Assembly: GCA_003024985.2 (NCBI GenBank)
Contig: PXIH01S0001353.1
DNA from: Euperipatoides rowelli
Taxonomy: Eukaryota; Onychophora; Udeonychophora; Euonychophora; Peripatopsidae
Reading direction: 5' to 3' (one strand)
DNA: 11,646 bases
Below the pieces are notes generated by a model. The model saw only the letters and a list, made by a program, of their open reading frames with translations, had not been told where the DNA came from and searched no databases. Shown here one piece after another: positions 9,014-11,646 of this stretch. How positions within the stretch are numbered: position 1 is the stretch's first letter; every line of letters starts with the position of its first letter. Position numbers and translations under genes: made by a program.

Positions 9014-9354
9014 CAGGGGCAGACTGGCTACCGGCCGGCCCAGAGGGCATGCCATTCATACGGCCTATGGACCATGCTACCAATTTTTATTGGGGGGGGG
9101 GGGGTTATTAAGTTTTTAAAGGTACTGAGAAAGTCTGGGTCCATCCTGGTTTGCCAATATATATGGACTATAATATTATTAAACACAAGTTNATTTATTG
9201 ACAATCTACATTAAATGTAACAATGATATGGCATTACTAGCATTCTGAAATACTTTTTGCTGCGTTACCTTTAAAAATAGGAGGTGGGTATTTCCAGTAG
9301 AGGACCGGCCCAGTGGGCATTTGCCCACTTGCCCACCTGGCCAGTCCGCCCTTG
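9014..9354. mobile_element. hAT-like miniature transposon with perfect 8-bp target duplication
   Basis: The left end CAGGGGCAGACTGGC and the right end, reverse complement CAAGGGCGGACTGGCC, form terminal inverted repeats. CTCATAGC flanks both sides (9006-9013 and 9355-9362) exactly. The 341-bp body is GC-rich at both ends, carries G13 (9092-9104) and one ambiguous base (n at 9192), and has no transposase. Confidence 0.88.
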
Positions 9355-9802
9355 CTCATAGCAATGACAATGATTTTCTTCCTATTAAAACTTTTGAATT
9401 TTAATGGAAGGCCAACCATAAGCTATTTCACTTTTGATATTGGGACTTAAGCAATAACCAAATTTCCTCCACCCAACTTGTCTTTTTGAAACACTCTTGT
9501 TTCAATTTGTTTAATTTTGTTATTTCTTAAAATCCTTGTAATTCTAATCTTAAAATTATTGTACTAATCTCAACTAAACAAAAGATTGATTATAGATATG
9601 GCTGAAAATTGTATTAAAATATGGTTGGTTGTCATTTTTGTCATGATAGAATTTTCTACTTATAGGGTGCATGGACTATATTATTTTATATTTCCTAAAA
9701 AGAATATGTTATATCGGTATATTATTAACTGAAATAACACAGATTAAACTATAAGGGTGCAGTTTAATATACAGGTAACTGAGGTTACATAACTAGAGGA
9801 AA

Positions 9803-9824
9803 GAGTTGAGCAACCGCTCGACTC
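9803..9824. repeat. Short hairpin with tetraloop
   Basis: GAGTTGAGC and GCTCGACTC form a 9-bp stem (one G-T wobble) around AACC. No other RNA-gene signal surrounds it. It may be part of an unrecognised repeat that ends in the T-rich tract at 9840-9870. Confidence 0.35.
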
Positions 9825-10066
9825 AAGAATTAATAGACTATTTTTTTTATTTTATTTTTCAATTTTTTTTAAACGACTGCCAGAACTACATTGATTTAAG
9901 TTGATGGTGGTATTAGTCTTTCAATACATCTCTTATCTAATACAAGATAAATTTATTGATCAAATCTTGTCAAATAATATGTCCATTAAACTTATAGAAT
10001 TTAATGTGATTACTGATTGCTTAATGCTCACATAGTTACTAAATTTGCAACATCAAAATGTGTCCC

Positions 10067-10312
10067 TAGGGTTCTTAACCTTTTTCCGTTTACCAACCAC
10101 TTATACATATTTTGCACAGATTTCAATATGCCACCGCTCATCATGTCGGATTTGATGAGCTTTTTTTTTTTGGTTGACTGGATGTTTTGTTGACTTCTTG
10201 TCATATTTGATGAGCCTTTTTTTTTGGGGGGGGGGTAGTAAATTCATAATCGCCCACCAAAAATCATAAAATCCCCACTGGTGGGCGTTCTGTACCATGT
10301 TGAAGAACCCTG
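10067..10312. mobile_element. Older hAT-like element without visible target duplication
   Basis: TAGGGTTCTTAACC at the left mirrors CAGGGTTCTTCAACATGG, the reverse complement of the right end. The flanks TGTGTCCC and ATATAAAC do not match, so the duplication has decayed or the border is wrong. The interior has two related segments, GGATTTGATGAGC with a T run and ATATTTGATGAGCC with T9G10 (10217-10235). Confidence 0.55.
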
Positions 10313-10407
10313 ATATAAACCAATGGACGAGAGCATAGAAACGGGTGACACTAAGTCCCATTCACCGTATTAATAGCAGGATTTTTTTTTCAATTTACAG
10401 TCCTACC

Positions 10408-10476
10408 CTTACTCTTACCCTGAACCCTAACTCCTATTATGTATTAAACCCAATATGCCCCAACCCTAGGATAATC
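10408..10476 (+). repeat. Dispersed repeat fragment, copy 2
   Basis: Counterpart of 5301-5395, sharing CTTACCCTGAACCCTAACTCC and CCAACCCTAGGATAATC but lacking the internal duplication of copy 1. Confidence 0.55.
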
Positions 10477-10710
10477 TAGAGATGAAATAATTATTTTTTG
10501 ATCAATTTTGATAATTTGGAACTACTTCTGCCATTTGGCGTATATGACTGAAATAGATGTGCAGATGTTAAAATGTCGTACAATGGGAATTTGCTACACC
10601 TGCTTTTAGGTGCTCCTGACCAAAGGGTACAAAATATATTAATGATGCCAGCAGACACATACATATCATCACAAACTGAGGCTTAAAGTTTATTGGTTCT
10701 TGCCACTACC

Positions 10711-10913
10711 CAGGCTGTAGCTAAAGGATTTCATTAGAGGAGGAAAAATTGATAAATTTCCCAAAACCGACACCTCAAATTTCAAACACAACTATTCTAC
10801 AGTTTTCCTTCAACTGGAGTTTTTTTTTTCAAATACCAGCACAAAATTTCTCAACTTTCATTAAAAGTTAGAGTGGAAAGATCCTCCCTACCCCTTCTTT
10901 AGGGACACCCCTG
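10711..10913. mobile_element. Candidate small hAT-like element
   Basis: CAGGCTGTAGCTAAAGGA at the left resembles CAGGGGTGTCCCTAAAGAAG, the reverse complement of the right end. CCACTA occurs in both flanks but offset by one base (10703-10708 and 10915-10920). The body is 203 bp and non-coding. The borders are approximate. Confidence 0.45.
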
Positions 10914-11102
10914 ACCACTATATAATTACAAACCTGTAATCTAACATCTTTATCAGTAATAATGAATGTTTAAAATATAAGTGGCTGTATAACACAAGTG
11001 TCAACATTTTTAGTAAAATAAATAAATAAAGGTATTTATTTTTGCCCATTCTCTTATGTCTTAAATTCTACCTAATTAAACAATGTAATTATCAGAACTT
11101 AC

Positions 11103-11322
11103 CTGCAAGTTTCTCTGTGAGTTGATTCCATTAAATGTTCAGCCATAAAATTAGTTATAAATGATGCTCCATGGACTGCAAATATCAAGTCATCCAGCTT
11201 CATGGAACATTGTTGGTACTTCTGGCTGCATTGATCATCAGCACCAGTCAAAAATATTTCTTTAAAAATGAAGTTATATAATTTTTTAAACAAAAAGTAC
11301 GATCTCAAATCATCTATAATTT
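11103..11322 (-). CDS. Exon A of a cysteine-rich, probably secreted protein gene (5'-most exon seen; upstream border uncertain)
   Basis: The downstream border is a near-perfect donor, CAG|GTAAGT on the minus strand, after residues HRETC plus the first two bases of an Arg codon. The single G that opens exon B completes AGG, so the frame continues. The exon holds C-x6-C (CSQKYQQC) and, after 33 residues of helix-like sequence with HGASFITNFMAEHLMES, a third cysteine. The upstream border is unsure. TTTTCTAATAG at 11323 gives the 220-bp exon reported here. TTTTTAAAG at 11260 would give a shorter one beginning just before the IFLTGADDQ segment, and AATGCAG at 11226 a shorter one still. An ATG further upstream in this frame follows a stop directly, but its N-terminus is not a clean signal peptide, so I expect an earlier exon beyond the window. 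I do not recognise the family. All-helical cysteine-rich secreted domains such as the nematode T20D4.11-like group are only a loose comparison. Confidence 0.72.
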
Positions 11323-11646
11323 CTATTAGAAAATTGTGACATTTCATCTATATTTTACACTCATGAACTAAATGTAGTTGTTGAAGATGTGATGAAACAT
11401 TGAGAGGAATTAATTGTGTTTGTCCAAGATATTGGTGAGAGACAATAAAAATATTAATCAAGATGTGAAAGACTGATATGGTTCTATCAGAAAGCTAACT
11501 CTTGTCATTGCAGTGCTGGACTTGTAAGGAAAGAGCAAAAGGAAAATCCTCTCAGTTTTTCATGCTCGCAAGCCTAGTACTATACAATAGATACCTTAGC
11601 TTAATCTCAGTGACCTACTTATAGCCAGAGAACCCGACATATCTAT
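11323..11646. other. Upstream intron or flank with no recognised feature
   Basis: AT-rich sequence before the first visible exon of the minus-strand gene. I see no convincing upstream exon, signal-peptide segment or promoter here. Confidence 0.5.

Larger units (their letters stand above)
6469..11102 (-). other. Intron A-B (about 4.6 kb)
   Basis: A phase-2 GT-AG intron bounded by CAG|GTAAGT and TTTTTTCAG|G. It holds the 1.7-kb tandem array (6966-8670), hAT-like elements at 9014-9354, 10067-10312 and 10711-10913, and a dispersed-repeat fragment near 10408-10476. Stretches 6469-6965, 8680-9010 and 9363-10060 are AT-rich with no gene or clear repeat, apart from a short hairpin at 9803-9824. Confidence 0.75.

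Noticed and set aside
8999-9419. 71- and 60-residue frames on opposite strands
   Set aside because: Both lie largely within the hAT-like element, and one contains the ambiguous base.
10101-10361. 86-residue minus-strand frame with KKK runs
   Set aside because: Lysine and proline runs come from the T9G10-type homopolymers of a hAT-like element.

Overview
The window looks like a piece of an AT-rich, repeat-loaded animal genome. Exons are short, introns are kilobases long with GT-AG borders, and there are tRNA-derived and hAT-type repeats plus a long purine-rich tandem array. An octopus or another cephalopod/mollusc is my best guess, inferred from repeat style only. No bacterial-style gene, rRNA, canonical tRNA or CRISPR array is visible.

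One gene can be supported. It lies on the minus strand and is the 3' part of a gene for a small cysteine-rich, probably secreted protein. Four exons join in frame: A (11103 to about 11322), B (6338-6468), C (4731-4854) and D (2665-2788), with intron phases 2, 1 and 2. Exon D ends in a TAA stop, with a consensus AATAAA only 12 nt further on. The joined product has 14 cysteines within about 174 residues, ordered C-x6-C-x33-C-x8-C-x7-C-x20-C-x13-C-x3-C-x3-C-x24-C-x8-C-x3-C-x4-C-x20-C. It also has one N-glycosylation sequon. The first exon or exons, with the start codon and presumably a signal peptide, should lie beyond 11646. I cannot name the family.

The rest is non-coding and mostly repeats. 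Five hAT-like miniature elements are recognisable from terminal inverted repeats: 51-660 and 9014-9354 with perfect 8-bp target duplications, 3649-4100 with a 7/8 duplication, and two older candidates at 10067-10312 and 10711-10913. A tRNA-derived SINE with a strong hairpin sits at about 1421-1573. A 270-bp foldback element with 111-bp arms (2308-2577) lies just past the gene's poly(A) site. Intron A-B carries a 1.7-kb tandem array (about 6966-8670) of 16-bp-type units with about 50 AGGTCA hexamers. A 64-bp tandem duplication lies just downstream of exon B. Several long homopolymer junctions of the form T(n)G(n) recur through the window.

Layout by position: repeats (1-2577), last exon D (2665-2788), intron with a hAT element (2789-4730), exon C, intron (4855-6337), exon B, a 4.6-kb intron with the tandem array and three hAT elements (6469-11102), exon A, and upstream intron or flank to the end.
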